DNA of 64,000 nt from Favolaschia claudopus (GCA_037176885.1 JAWWNJ010000047.1:1240001-1304000); one strand, 5' to 3'. Numbered from the stretch's first letter, positions 10,716-22,600 are shown. A program made the numbers and translations. The notes: a model not told the origin generated them from the sequence alone.

Positions 10716-13195
10716 ATGTCTGCCCTCCTGCCTCCCATGCTCAACCTGTACGGTTTTTTTAAACCCGCGTTAGGGACTCCAAGTTCAAACGAGTCGAACA
10801 AAGCCACCTTCTCGCAACCCAAAGACTCCACTGGGCTCGCTGTCTCAAATGAGCTCCATACGGCGCTTAAACAATGTGCAGACACCGTGGACCGCATTGC
10901 ACAAGAATGTCGGGCCAAGAATACCAGATTTCGGTACGTACGATCCTTTATGCGCATTGATCAATCCCAAGACTGAAATGGTCTACAGGGATGTCGAATT
11001 TGATTTGGAGAACGATGCAGATCTGTGGGTCCCAAATCTGTTCGATCCCAGTGTTCATAAGCCCTGATAACTCGGTGTATTCTGCAGTTGTCTGAATGGG
11101 ATTTATCTGCCAGAGTTGAACAACGATCAGTGGGTCTTTCTCGTTACCGCACAAAACCTCACACCACAACCTCACCCTGTAGAGACATCCCACTTCCGCC
11201 GAACGAGCGACCCCAACCCCGCGACGTTCTCCGCGTGACACAAATCTTTGACAACCCGAGCTTTTTCGTCGACGGAGCCAGCAGCAACGACATAGTTCAG
11301 GGGGAGCTCGGAACCTGTTGGTTTTTGTCCGCTCTAGCGACAATGACAACTAAGAAAGGACTGGTCGAGAAGTTCTGCGTTGCAGTGAGTGGGTATTCTA
11401 CATGGCCAGTCACCCGCACTCATGGATGATCTTAGCGTCACGAAGATGTTGGTATCTATGGGTTCATCTTCTTCAGAGGTGCGTCACCTCCTGTAAGCAC
11501 GACCTCTGTTCGTTGTCTCTAACTGCATGATGACTTAGACGACCATTGGGTTTCCGTGATAATCGACGAGTGAGTCGAGATCACAGAGTTCGATCCGCTT
11601 ATAGATTTTATTTTCACCATCGTTCAGCCAGCTCTTCACCAGCATCGCAAAATATGAGGATCTACCTCCCTCCGTCCGGCAATACTATCGCAATGACAAG
11701 GAGTTTTACAATAAATCAGCGCGCAAGGGAAACCACAGCATAACGTTTGCAAAATCTGCGACCGAAGGAGAGACTTGGGTTCCACTTATCGAGAAGGTAA
11801 AAGGAATTCACCGTTTTCGCGAGGAGGAAGGAATTGAATAGCTATATCTTCAAGGCTTATGCAAAATCACATGGCGACTATTCTGCGGTCGAAGGAGGGT
11901 TTTCCACCGAGGCCATTGGTTCATTTCTTTTCTGCTCTGCCTTATTCTTGTCTCTGACTACGGGGACTTGCAGAAGATCTAACCGGGTGAGCGGGGGAAT
12001 GTCGGTCCCTCAGACACCTCTTGATGATTCTCCATCGTAGTGGCATCTCCACATTTATTAAAACCAAGGCAAGCAATTTTGAAGTCGTCGACTAGCAGAT
12101 TGCTTCACATGGACCACGTAGGATATTTTCGACATTGACAAGTTTTGGACCGAAGAACTCATGAACGCCACCAAAGACCGACTGTTCGGTTGCGGTTTCT
12201 ATGGCTCCGATAAATTCGGTCTCTTCGGCGGCCACGCCTATTCGATACTGAGAGCCAAGGAGGTGGAAGGGAAGCGATTCCTCGTCATTCGCAATCCGTG
12301 GGGGAAGTCTGAGTGGACTGGTGCTTGGTCGGATGGGTCGAAGGAATGGAATGCAGAGACATTCGGGCTTCTTCCGATGCTTGAGCACTCGTTTGGGAAT
12401 GACGGGCAGTTTGTCATGGAATGTGGGCGCTCCGTCCTGATTTCGGTGTTCATAGGACTAACTCCTCGCTCAGACTCGGATTTCTTGGAATGCTGGGAAG
12501 AGATTCAGCGAGTGCGATATCTTTGGTCCCATTTTCCGTGCACTAGACTTCTTATTCAATTTCTTCCAGACTCTTCTTCTCGACGAAGGTGGTAATTGGA
12601 TCGCGTCGTCCCACTGGCTTCGTGTCAACGCTCGACCGCTCCCTTCGGCTTGGACGTATGGCGATGTCTGCTGTTGGTTCATTTCATTATTCGCAACTGC
12701 ATCAAGCTCTAAGCTCTTCACAGTCACGATTAAGATACCCCAGAAAACTTCCGCTATTATTGTTCTCTCCCAACTGGATGCCCGCTCATTCAAGCGCATA
12801 TCGAGCCCGTTCGAATGGATGTTCGACTTCAAAGTCTTCAAACGCGGACAGAATCTGCCGCTCGGCGAATCCGCCCAGAACCGGTTCGTTTCGAGAAGTG
12901 TGAACCTTGAGCTTGTGCTGGACGAAGGCGAATATATTGTTCATGTTCGTTCTGGGTGTTCCCGGTTTCCTCCACACATCTAACCTTACCTAGGTGCGAT
13001 TTGACCGAAAACCCAATGACGTAAGCATCTTCAAAGCGTATGCATGATGTGGTCGGCCGCTGAGTCGTTAGCGCAGAAATACATCGAAGACTGCAGCAAT
13101 GTAGACCAGCGCAAACTGTCCCGCGTTCGTATGGCTAAGGCTCAAAGTCAATCCATCGCGTCTAGTGAGTTGTATGTCAATTCGATTACTTTGAT
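10716..13195 (+). pseudogene. Calpain-type cysteine protease copy 1, 5' portion (gene split by transposon)
   Basis: Family C2 calpain, a cytosolic Ca-regulated thiol protease by family knowledge. Starts [15 protein letters not shown]-terminal helix ([16 protein letters not shown]), then the protease core. Visible catalytic residues: Cys in GELGTCWFLSAL (about 11305-11335), His in GGHAYSIL (about 12230) and Asn in RNPWGKSEW (about 12290). A C2-like domain III follows ([16 protein letters not shown], then the [15 protein letters not shown] end). Introns match copies 2 and 3 in position. All coding segments up to about 13164 appear open, so the only obvious lesion is the 7.6-kb insertion in the following intron (13203-20833). 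It is transcribable in principle, but a 7.7-kb intron would be exceptional for a fungus. I therefore call it disrupted, not proven dead. Confidence 0.8.
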
Positions 13196-13202
13196 ACTTA
13201 TC
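13196..13202. repeat. 7-bp target-site duplication, left (ACTTATC)
   Basis: ACTTATC flush against the left inverted repeat, repeated at 20834-20840. The homologous intron of calpain copy 2 (around 34590-34600, minus strand) carries a single ACTTATC, which gives the empty site. Confidence 0.85.
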
Positions 13203-13420
13203 CCCAGTCAAAATCGGACATGCTGGCATATGCCCCGATCGGCTAATTTCTGCTTGACATGCTGAAAGCTGCTACCCTCTGCTGCTTTACTTTTTCTTGT
13301 CTATATTTTCAACGCGAAAACTGTAAAACCTATTTTTGTTGCGAAGAAATAAATTCCATGACCCAAAAAAATTTCCAAGTCGAGTGACATGTCAAAAAAT
13401 CCGAACTAAGTCAATCTGCG

Positions 13421-16400
13421 CTATTCTGCCTCTGTGACTTCCTCCCCTTCTACGTCTGCTGCTGCATCCGCTGCGTCTTCCTCGTCTTCTGGCTCTGTGA
13501 ACCCACCCAATATGCCAATCTCAAACCCGGATTCTTCCCACACAAACCACCGGTCATCCGATTCGTCTGGTTCGAGATGATGATCGTGCGGCTGCATGGA
13601 TACAACGGTTCGAACACACTCAACGGGAACGACTCGCAGACCATCGGCACCCAGGTGAACTGAAGACCAGACGGTCCACTCAGAATCAACCAACAAATCT
13701 TGGTCCGGGGGTCCGAAAAGAATAACAAGGGCAAAACCGCAATCTTGTTCTTCGACCTTGAATTTGAAAAAGTACAAAACTTCTGCGAATTCTGTCTTGC
13801 CCTCGAGAGAGAGCTAGAACAACACATCCAAAGAGTTGGCAATTTCAAAGAATAGAAAATGACGATGCAAACTCACCCGAATGCACCGAGACATGCGAAG
13901 TTTCTCTGGCGCTTTGAGGTTCTCCTTCCACGCAGACCGTGCAAGCTGCCCATTTGGGAGTCTGAGCCGCGCCCACCGGATGAGCTTAACTTTGCTTCGC
14001 TCATGAAAAGAAACTCCCGTCAATTCCTCCATTGCCTCCTTTATCACATCACTCTCTTCCTCGCTGATGCCCCCAAGCCGCTTATCCTTCGCACGCAGCA
14101 TAACATAACCATTACCTGCATCCCAACTTCCGCGCGGCAGTCTTGGCTTGTCGGGATCGAGTTTGGGTATTAAAATTTTGATTGCGTTAACTTGCGCTCT
14201 CCGAACGGCGCGTTCTGATAGATTTTTAAATGGATTTGACGGCTGCTTGATCTCCTCGCCTAGGTTCCCAATTGTTCGTTCGAGAGTCCATTGACTTGAC
14301 AGCCCTAGAGGACCGACGCGCTGAGTCTCGGGAGCAACGTGGAGGACGGCATGAATGCATGGCCGAACAAAGTGAAGGCGGTCAGCGCGGCGTTGATAGT
14401 ATAGCTCCTCGTATTCTTGATGGAAGGCGCAGAGAAGGCGATGTGCATGGACAAGCTGTTCGGTTGGGATGCCGTCTGCGTGCTGATGCAGGATTTGGAA
14501 TGCGCGCGCATACTTGCAGTAATTCTTCCAGTATTTGTGTGGGAGGACGTTGTAGAGAAGAGCGGGCGCCAGACCGAATAGATATCCCTGCCATTCCTTT
14601 GCTTTGTACCCGCTGGAGATCTTCTCGGCAATATTGCGAGGAGGGCGATCATATGATCCCGGAATGTACTGACGTGAATCCTCGACCTGTTTACCGTGCC
14701 GTTTCCACAAAGCTGAATCTCTGAATACGGCGAAATCCCATGTTGTGATGTCGTCGGTGGGCTCGCACTTGATGGTTCCGCGCCAAAGGGAGGTGAACAT
14801 GTCGCCGTGATTAAGGGTGGGAAGGTGCATGAAATCGGAGCCAAAGATGCTGGGTACGCCGAGCATGCGGGTAGATGGGAGACCAGAAAAGATGCTGGGT
14901 TTCGAGATACCGGTTTTCAAACGTCGATCCCTATACATGGCCTCAGTCTCCGACGCAAGCAACCAGCGCAAATTCTTCTCGTATTCCTCCTTCGAACCTC
15001 CATGGACATCGCTCGGCTGAATGTCGGGATGGTTGCATTCCGCAACAGTGTAGTTGTCGGGCCGGAGTAGTACGGGATAATAATGACCGCCGCCAGGCTT
15101 GTGACGACCAACCACGTCGCAGTAAAGACGGCATCCGTAGCGACCGTGATGCCCGACTAGACCGCTGTGATGGACAATCCCAGGACCGTCCGCTGTATCA
15201 AGCAATAGGAAAGGTCGGCTCGTAAAGTTTTTCTTTTGGCGTCCATCGTAGATGACCAGTCCTTCCCTCTGTAAGCCAGCTAGATGACGCATGCCTGGAT
15301 ACATGAACGAGTCGACATTCTTGGGTGGATTCGGCCCAGGTATAACTCCTCCAGGCATGACATACTTCTTTTTGTAGCGGAGCGTCGGAGCGAGGTCGAA
15401 AAAAACCCAGATGTAAATCCAGGTGTCGGATGACTTGTGCGCATATAGCTGCGCACCGTCGATGGAGCTCAGAAGAACAGTATCTTCATCGTTTATATAC
15501 CCATTGATCACGGCTTCGAGATATCCATCGCCGCAGTAGACATCGTCGAATTTCTCCAGCTTTCCTCCATTACGCTGAAACTCCTCCACAATCTCGCGTG
15601 TTCGAGAAGCGCGGTAGCGCATGTTGTCGGCACCCTCTGGGCTCCTCCACATCGCCTGTATTTGTGGACCAACCGGTATGGTGTAGAACTCTTGCCTTGG
15701 AACTCGAGAGCCTGGCTCCCATCGAGATTCTTTGCAAATCCGACAGAACTCGTCGTCCTCGAATGGTCCGGTGTAAGCGAGACAGCTATTAGGGCACATG
15801 TCGTTCTTGATTGGAGAGATACCGGTGAGTTCGGCCACTCGGGACTTGATTTCAGCAAGTGACAGGAGGTTGTCGTCTGGATGATGTTCCATTGCAGCGT
15901 TAATAGCGTCTGTGTAGGTCTGTTCGGATGCGTTCGACGTAGCAAGGAAGAGTCGGAGGGAATGAAGGAGGTCAGGGTCGTCAGCAATATTGCCCGGGTC
16001 TTCGAGTGGAGCCTGCAAACGATCCAGAGCAGCAGCACCGATATCCTCGTCTGACAATTTAGCATCCCGCACTCCGCGCGCAAATTGCATCGTGATTTTT
16101 AAATTTTCGAGGTGTGGTTCTATGTCGAGAGTATCTGTTTCGTCTGGTCCAGGACCATCGTGAGGTGGCGGGCCATCGGGAGGTGGCGGGCCATCGGGAG
16201 GTGGCGGGCCATCGGGAGTAGGATTATGCTCGCTGCGAGTCTCCGAGTCCGGTCCTGAATGGACTTTCGAAGCCGGCTGGGTGGGTGCATTGTCTTCTCG
16301 GCTCGGGGATCTCTCATCTCCTGAGAGAATTGTGAGAAGGGATGCGATTGTAAAGCATTGTACCACGTACCTCCTGGATTTTGATCCATGTCATCATTGC

Positions 16401-16692
16401 CGTCTCTATCTGGACTTGGAGTGTGTAGTCGAGACTTCTTGGAAGGCGGTTCTGGGGAGTGAGACAATGAACGGAGGCGGTTGAAAGGTAAGGAGTCGTC
16501 GTTTTCATCTCCAGAGTCATGATCAGGCTTTCCAGATGCAGAAGAACCAGCACCGCTAGAGGATTCCAAGTGGGCGTCGATATTGAGAAGATAGACATGT
16601 CGCAATTGTCTGCGTGCTTCGGCATGCTCATAGTACGTCGTTTTGCTGACCTTCTTTCCCTCACATCGGTTGCAGCTGCAGCGGTATTCCAT
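13421..16692 (-). CDS. Tnp2-family (CACTA-like) transposase
   Basis: Catalyses cut-and-paste movement of the surrounding element (family knowledge). Starts MEYRCSCNRCEGKKVSKTTYYEH, a Cys/His-rich N-terminal module; a 50-bp intron (about 16320-16370) joins it to the main exon. This is followed by a Pro/Asp repeat (DGPPPPDGPPPP) and then the Tnp2 core: CPNSCLAYTGPF, CRICKESRW, VLLSSIDGAQLYAHKSSD, KKYVMPGGVIPGPNPPKNVD, LLDTADGPG, GHHGRYGCRLYCDV, GRHKPGGGHYYPVLLRPDNY and the downstream helix-rich region. After another intron (about 13800-13860) a short acidic C-terminal domain ends at 13421. About 1000 residues, usual for full-length members; no frameshift seen, so it may be active. I did not assign the DDE residues. 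Confidence 0.88.
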
Positions 16693-16867
16693 TGGAAAAC
16701 TATGGTGGAGAAAGGCGCGTCAGAAGACGCGTAAATTGGACTTGGACGCGACAAGTAACACACAGTCACGTCTGTGACATCACTGTGTCACTCTTCTCCT
16801 CGTCCACCACACTCGTCGTCAACGTGTTCTCTGCGCTCGTGTAGTGACTTCTCTGCATGCTTTGACA
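16693..16867. promoter_or_regulatory. Divergent promoter of the Tnp2 element
   Basis: About 175 bp separates the transposase start (16692, minus) from the companion gene start (16868, plus), so both share one short bidirectional promoter region. It contains GTCACGTCTGTGACATCACTG-type short TGAC/GTCA repeats. Confidence 0.4.
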
Positions 16868-18737
16868 ATGTTTCTCGACTACCAATTTCCCGAAGACTTT
16901 TCTCAGCTCTCTCAGTCTCAGCAACCTCTATCCACATCAGCAGAATTCACTCAGTCTTTGCCTTCGAATTCGGCACTTTGGATGTCACCTATGGACGAAA
17001 CAGCCCCATCTGCACGCTCAAGGGCCTCTAGTACAACCTCTACTCTCAAATCTACCCCCGGAAATTCACCTTTGCTCCTTCAAGTACTTTGTCACTGATT
17101 CGATGTGGGCGCTGTGCTGACGAGCTCCCAGCATCAATTACTGCGTCCAGCACCAAACATTCTCGCGTTGGCTTCGGGAGAAGACCTTCTGCAGGCCGGC
17201 AATGCAGCTTATATCGGTCTTATGATGGAAAGAAACATATTCGAAGGCCAATTGGCCGAGTCTCGGTGCGTGAATTCACCTGGTCGATTGTGTCATGCAG
17301 CTCATACCCATCGCTCTCAGCGATCATTACCAGAAGCTCCTTGCCCAAATAACCTCGCTACGCACCGGTGAAGACACTTCCGGATTCGCCACGTCGGCTC
17401 TGCCTTCCACCGCATCAACGCTCCAACCGAAGGACACCGGCGACTTTCCTGGCGTGAAATGGTGGACTCAAAAGGACTACGACAAGGACACCAATAATCT
17501 TTCCACTATCGACTCCGAAGACGAGGATGACACTAGCGCCAAGAAGTACAAAGGCTATCCATGGGTCGAAAACAAAGACGGTGTTCCTCTCGATAAGCAA
17601 CAATCTAAAGCTCTGGCAGCCCATCTCCGAACTGCCTTGAACTTTGTAGGTAACAAACGGCGTGCCCCCTCTCACTGGTCTGACGCCGACTTGGAAATCG
17701 TCAAATACGTGCGAAGCGAGATGTATACCGCCTACCCCGACCTTCGACTCTGCCTACACCACTGGAAACTCAATGCGATCATCACTCTAGTCTACCCCTC
17801 GTGGAAACGAGGCTGGGTTCAGAACGGTGGCTATATACTCAAGGGAGAAGAAGAGAACGAGCCGAACGTGTCGGGGAAAGGGAAAAAACGCAAACGAGAC
17901 GCAAAAGCATCGGAGTCTGTGGTTATCGTAAAGAAGGCAAAGTCAACAGATCCCCCGGCTCCCAATTCCGACCAAGTAACGCCCGCAGCAGCGCCTACAA
18001 CATCCGATCATTCTTCTGTCCTCCCCTCGTCTTCCCTTTCCACGCCTTCTGATATAAATTCTGTGACGCAGCCGCTCCCCGACCCAACCCTTGCACTGTC
18101 CTCAAACCCAAGTTCTTCTTCGGCGACAAACGTACAACTGGCTGTACAACCCACTACACCGGAATCACCGTCCAACGCCACTACGACTGTCAACTCGTCT
18201 TCTGGAAATGTAGCGCCACCTCCCTCAGATACTACCCTGAATGATACGACCAATACACCGCGCCCCGTCAAACCCACAACGGCGACTAAACCAGCTCCGA
18301 AGCCCGCATTCAAAGTACGTGATCTACAGCCCGTCTGAGCAGCTACTAACAGTTTATCAAATGGCCCTCAGAGCGCCAATCTATTTGGCTTGTGAGTTTA
18401 TTCTCTTGTTACATTCTGGGAAGTTCTGAATCATTTCAGCGGAGCTTCTCGACCATCTCGCATCTCAGCGCCAATCTCGAAACTAGACACGTTAGCGGCA
18501 CTTGCAACCTCTACAGCACCAGCAGCAACTGGAGGAACGGTGCCTGTGACGCAAAAACCCGACATTGTACAGCAATCCGGGCAATCCCAAGGTATGCAAT
18601 TCCCTTTAATTCATCATACTAAGTACTTACACCGTTTACAGGCGTGGGTGGATCTACTTCATCGGATACAGCATCGCTCCCACCATCGCACACAATCGGC
18701 AAAGAAAAGGCACCTCGTCAGGAAAAACGGATCTGAT
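16868..18737 (+). CDS. Tnp2-element companion protein (unnamed)
   Basis: Second gene of the element, divergent from the transposase. Exons: MFLDYQFPEDFSQLSQSQQP (from 16868); then HQLLRPAPNILALASGEDLL after a ~48-bp intron; then LIPIALSDHYQKLLAQITSL running into a long exon with PGVKWWTQKDYD, the acidic SEDEDDTSAKKYKGYPWVEN, and WSDADLEIVKYVRSEMY. A basic segment (GKGKKRKRDAKAS) that could be a nuclear signal follows, then a long Pro/Ser/Thr-rich disordered tail; two further short exons finish at about 18737. It resembles companion proteins often seen beside Agaricomycete DNA transposases. Function unknown; by position it may bind element DNA or assist transposition. Confidence 0.65.
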
Positions 18738-20060
18738 CCATAGCAGCCGCTTGGATCCGAGAGCCGCTGTAGAACTGGTAGCAGTCCGCGGAGCTTGATA
18801 GCGATTGATAGGCTACATATCCTTGGCGCTGTGCCTGATAGTCCCGGTATCTTTGGCAGGCGGATCAGTAGCCGCCCATAGGCGATGATAATCACGACAA
18901 CATCACCTCATCGGAAACGGCTTCAAATGAGGTTAAGAGCATCCATGCACCCAACATATTCCATCTGTATTCGGGTTCAAGCCATATTGAGGGTAAAACT
19001 CCGGCTTGCGTTGAGGGAGGAACTTTGAGGAACTTCGTGAAAACTGCTAAGTCCACGCGGCACGTGGATCAATGGCGTGATTGTTGACAGATCATATGAT
19101 GTTCGTTCGGATTGTGACCTGTGACATTGCGCTTCTCTTCCTCTTCCCTCACCTTCTCTCCCCTTCTTCCCCTCCCTTTCGACGTCTCCCCTTCCCTCCC
19201 CAATTGCTTTGTTGTTGTCGTCGACGACAACGAACTGGTGAGTCGCTTCCACCACTCCCAGCTCCCCCACCTCAAAGCCGTCTCTTCTAGGTATGGTGTC
19301 GGCGTTGTGTGTGTTGGCGATGATACCAACACAGCCGGGCTGAAATTCGGCAAGCGGATTCCTGGTGTGTATCCTCTTCTCTGATTCTGTTGGATATATG
19401 TGCTCACTCCCTATCAGACCCTTGTTGCTGCCCACCTTCCCGCCAACGCCGCATCCAAGTCCCTCTCTGACGCTCATTGAGCTTTCCTAAAGCAAGCCCA
19501 CTCAAGACCAAGCTGGGCCAAGGTGCGTTGGATATGAGTCATCTGCATCCTCCGTGCCCTGATTTGTCTGCCAGGGCTCTCAACGACGTCCCAATCGCAT
19601 CCAACTTTCTTATGCCCTCGCACGAGCCCGCGTGTTGCCCCCGTTGGTGCGTTTCTGTTCTCTGATTGTTACATTAGACTAACGTGCCTTTTTTCCAGAC
19701 GTGCAAACATTTATTGTTGCCTGATTTCCCTACCCCTCGTCCCGACGGCCAACGTTGTCGTTCGTCTGGCCAATACGCAGGTACGTGTCATTGTTTGTGT
19801 TGTTATCTCGCCTGTAGTATGCCGTTTTGTGTCGTAGTATTCAATATTATCTGTTCCAAAACATTATTTGTCTGGTGTGAGGGTATGATATGAAATGTAT
19901 GAGAGCACGAGTAGCATGGATAGCTCTGGTAGCTGGTCGCAACAGCTGCTACCGGAGTGCTACCAGAGTGCTACCAGATCAACTGCGGTAGCTATCAGAG
20001 CTATCAAATATAAGCGACAGCTATGACGCGCGATAAAATCGGGGACTTGTCTACCACGCT
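18738..20060. other. Interior of Tnp2 element without a recognised gene
   Basis: Pyrimidine-rich stretch near 19130-19210 and open frames such as one with AVSSRYGVGVVCVGDDTNTAG (about 19280-19345) that I cannot join into a gene. At 19910-20010 there is a cluster of GCTACC/GGTAGC motifs inside an inverted repeat (GATAGCTCTG at about 19918, CAGAGCTATC at about 19997). Confidence 0.4.
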
Positions 20061-20063
20061 ACC

Positions 20064-20480
20064 ATGACTACTTCGGCTACATCTCTTGATGTAGGATTGA
20101 CTTTTTTTCCTGACGCTAAGCGTACGAAAAACCCCGACGCCGTCCTAAAAGCCAATCAGACCAACTCTGCGAGGTCTTTACATCTTCCCTTCTTGCCGCT
20201 GTCATATGCTGACCATACGCTACGCAAGAAATCTATGCATTCAAGATTACTTGGCGGCTCGACCCGGACAAAAGCCGACAACGCGGGAGTTCGATGAATA
20301 TTGGGAGGGGTTGACCGCAGTACAGAAAGAGGTTCGTCGTCCGACCTACTTCAGTTGACCTGAGCTTACCTATCTTTGACAGCCGTTTTCGAAGCGGAGC
20401 AAGGCAGCAAATGCCGAGAAGAAAGCGGGGAAGGTGTGCCCGGTATTTCTACGCCAGCTATCTCTAACGCGCCACAGGCA
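20064..20480 (+). CDS. Possible third small gene of the Tnp2 element
   Basis: Frame opening MTTSATSLDVGLTFFPDAKR at 20064. Coding character continues in another frame as TTREFDEYWEGLTAVQKE and, after a ~50-bp GT-AG intron, PFSKRSKAANAEKKAGK. The switch between the two frames is not explained by an obvious intron, so this is either mis-joined or broken. No family recognised. Confidence 0.25.
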
Positions 20481-20840
20481 ACGTGAACGGTGATATCAGC
20501 GGAGGCTCGGCTCACCACACGGTGTGCCAACCTCTGTCGGCCGGCGACTGGTGGGGTGAGGGAACAGGCGGCGAGGATTGGGTGGAGCGGGGCAGCTACG
20601 CTGGCAGCGATGGCAGAGGCCCGAGGCGCTAGGAAGCAAGTGGATTGTATAGCATAATTTAAAGATACAAAGCAACAGATTCTAGCAGGTGTTGTCGAAA
20701 TTAGCATATCCCAGCAGCAGCCAGCAGTTTTTTAACCTGCTCCAGTTCGGAAAAGTTGCTAATATTTGCTGAAAGCAGGACGGCAGAAATCAGCCAATCG
20801 GCGCATAACCCAGCATGACCGATTTTGACTGGGACTTATC

Positions 20841-21435
20841 ACTCTTGTAGATTTTAAGAAAGAGTTAGTTCCGTTACATTTCTGTGGGATTTCATTAATT
20901 CTGTGTCAACAGGCTTCATTACGAAGATCTTGGGGTTCCCATGCAGGAGTTGGCCGGGTTAGATTTCGAGGATGTTCAGAAGAAAGCCGCAGCTGCAAGT
21001 AGCACTAATGCCGATGCAACTGCGCCTAAGATCGATACAGCGCCTGCTCAGGGTGTGCCTGGCGTTGTAGTCCAGGTCACCGTGAGGACCGATTCGGATG
21101 TGGCCAGTGCGGATAGCACCGAGAATGCACCTGCGGACAAAACTGCTGAAGAGCCGTCCAAAGAGGAGAAATCTGCGGAGGATAGCAGCGGCGCTAAGCC
21201 AAATCCAACCAAAAGTGGGGATGTCCAGCCATCACAGCCTGCGCCTACTCCAACTCCACCGACGGTAGTGGCTGGTTCTACTGAGCAAAAAGAACCGGAT
21301 CGTGCCGAGGACAATGTCGTTTTCATGGGGTTGCGGGTCTATACGGATAAAAATGCTGGCGCTGCTGTCATTGGTGGGCAGCTTCGACACGAGATGGAAG
21401 CAACTTTGGCGAGTTCGGTCAAGACAATTCAATGA
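20841..21435 (+). pseudogene. Calpain copy 1, 3' portion (stranded C-terminal exon)
   Basis: After the right target duplication the intron remnant continues to an AG acceptor near 20911. The final exon then reads [20 protein letters not shown], an Ala/Pro/Ser/Glu-rich disordered stretch, and the conserved end [20 protein letters not shown] to a stop at 21433-21435. Residue for residue it parallels the last exons of copies 2 and 3, which shows it belongs to the gene starting at 10716. Confidence 0.82.
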
Positions 21436-21823
21436 TTTTCTTCTCATTGATGTACATATGATTCTCTGTCCACCTATTTCTATCCTATCCCTTTGACTCA
21501 AAGTGTTGTCCCCTGTTCGCTGCAATTCGACGCTACCCAGTATTCCACGGTGAAGCTGACTTGAAAAATGATACTTGCTTTACACGGTAAGTTTCAGAAC
21601 GTGTTCATATCGCAATTTCTGGCCATGATCAGTTACTCTTTCCATTGAATGAAAATCCTTTGGCCCGATAGACACTTCTTTCTCAGACTATGTCAGCTCT
21701 TCCCTTGGTTATTCGCGAACAAACCCTCAGGGCGGATGACTCAGAATCTTTGATTTCTTGAATACAGCGCCGGCTTGGCGCCGGCAGAAAATTTCTTGAC
21801 CTTCAATCATCATTCATTAAGTA
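21436..21823. other. 3' flank of calpain 1
   Basis: No gene. Contains GCGCCGGCTTGGCGCC (about 21769-21784), reminiscent of the calpain promoter palindrome, and the sequence repeated from the WW gene's 3' flank just before MITE 2. Confidence 0.4.
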
Positions 21824-22086
21824 CTGTAGTATTTCATTCAATTCGTAGGGTCACAGGTCACAGACCCGAAATCCTACGAAAATTTTCGTAAGTCACAGCG
21901 TCACAGAGGGTTCTACGAAAGGTTCCCCCTGTGACTTGAATTTTGGTGTGATTTTGGGCTGAAAAAAGGGGTAAAAAAACGAAAATTTTCGTAAGTCACA
22001 GGGTCACAAGGCCCCCCTACGAAAGGGTAAATTCGTAAGAGGTGTCACACCCCAAACCGGCTTACGAATTGAACGAAATACTACAG
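21824..22086. mobile_element. MITE 2 (TA flanks)
   Basis: 263-bp element with terminal inverted repeats of about 25 bp starting CTGTAGTATTTC (one mismatch), flanked by TA at 21822-21823 and 22087-22088. No coding capacity. The interior repeats CGTAAGTCACAGGGTCACA-like motifs. Same family as MITE 1 and MITE 3 by termini (CTGTASTA) and GTCAC-rich interior. Confidence 0.83.
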
Positions 22087-22600
22087 TACTTAAGTAGAGT
22101 ACTGTACTATTTCGGTCAATTCACCCGGCCTGTGACCTGTGACACCTTGGAACGAAATTCAAGGTTCGTCAATGGGCCGGAGAGACCGTGACACCCCAAA
22201 TATTTTCACCAATGCCTCAGAAATGTCTCCATTACTGCTCCCATCCACTGTGCTGTTCTCTAGCATGCAAGCAGAATATAAAGATGAAGGAAACTTATCC
22301 CTAAAATCTAACGGGTCCACGGCAAAATAGGCCGCGATACAGCCGCGGGCAGGTGCCAAAGAAGCTGGTAAACGGAGCAAAATGTCACAAACCGGCATTT
22401 CGGGTGATATGCACGGTATTTTGTTGCGGAAGCGCGCCATTGGGCGCGCAGAGAGAAATTTGTATTTTTTCGGCATTTTTCGAGGATTTTGGAACTTTTT
22501 TGTCACATTCGTCCACGGCCTCGGTGACCCGTGACACGTACGAAAAAATTCGTCAATTTGGGGGCCTGTGACGCGTGACAGACGAATTGATTGAAATAGT

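Larger units (their letters stand above)
13203..20833. mobile_element. 7.6-kb Tnp2-type DNA transposon inside calpain 1 intron
   Basis: Bounded by imperfect inverted repeats of about 50 bp: both ends begin CCCAGTCAAAATCGG and continue with CATGCTGG, TATGC, CCGAT and ATTTCTGC blocks, with roughly six mismatches. Flanked by the 7-bp duplication ACTTATC. It carries a Tnp2 transposase (-), a divergently transcribed companion gene (+) and a possible third small gene (+). The termini do not begin with CACTA, and the duplication is longer than the 3 bp usual for CACTA elements. Confidence 0.88.

Noticed and set aside
14272..16100. Plus- and minus-strand frames of 100-190 codons overlapping the Tnp2 exon
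   Set aside because: Shadows of the 850-codon transposase exon in other frames; no motifs of their own.
13203..20833. Assigning the element in calpain 1 to the KDZ superfamily
   Set aside because: The longer target duplication and Cys-rich N-terminus suggested it, but the core motifs (SIDGAQLY, LLDTADGPG, GRYGCRLYC) are those of Tnp2 proteins.
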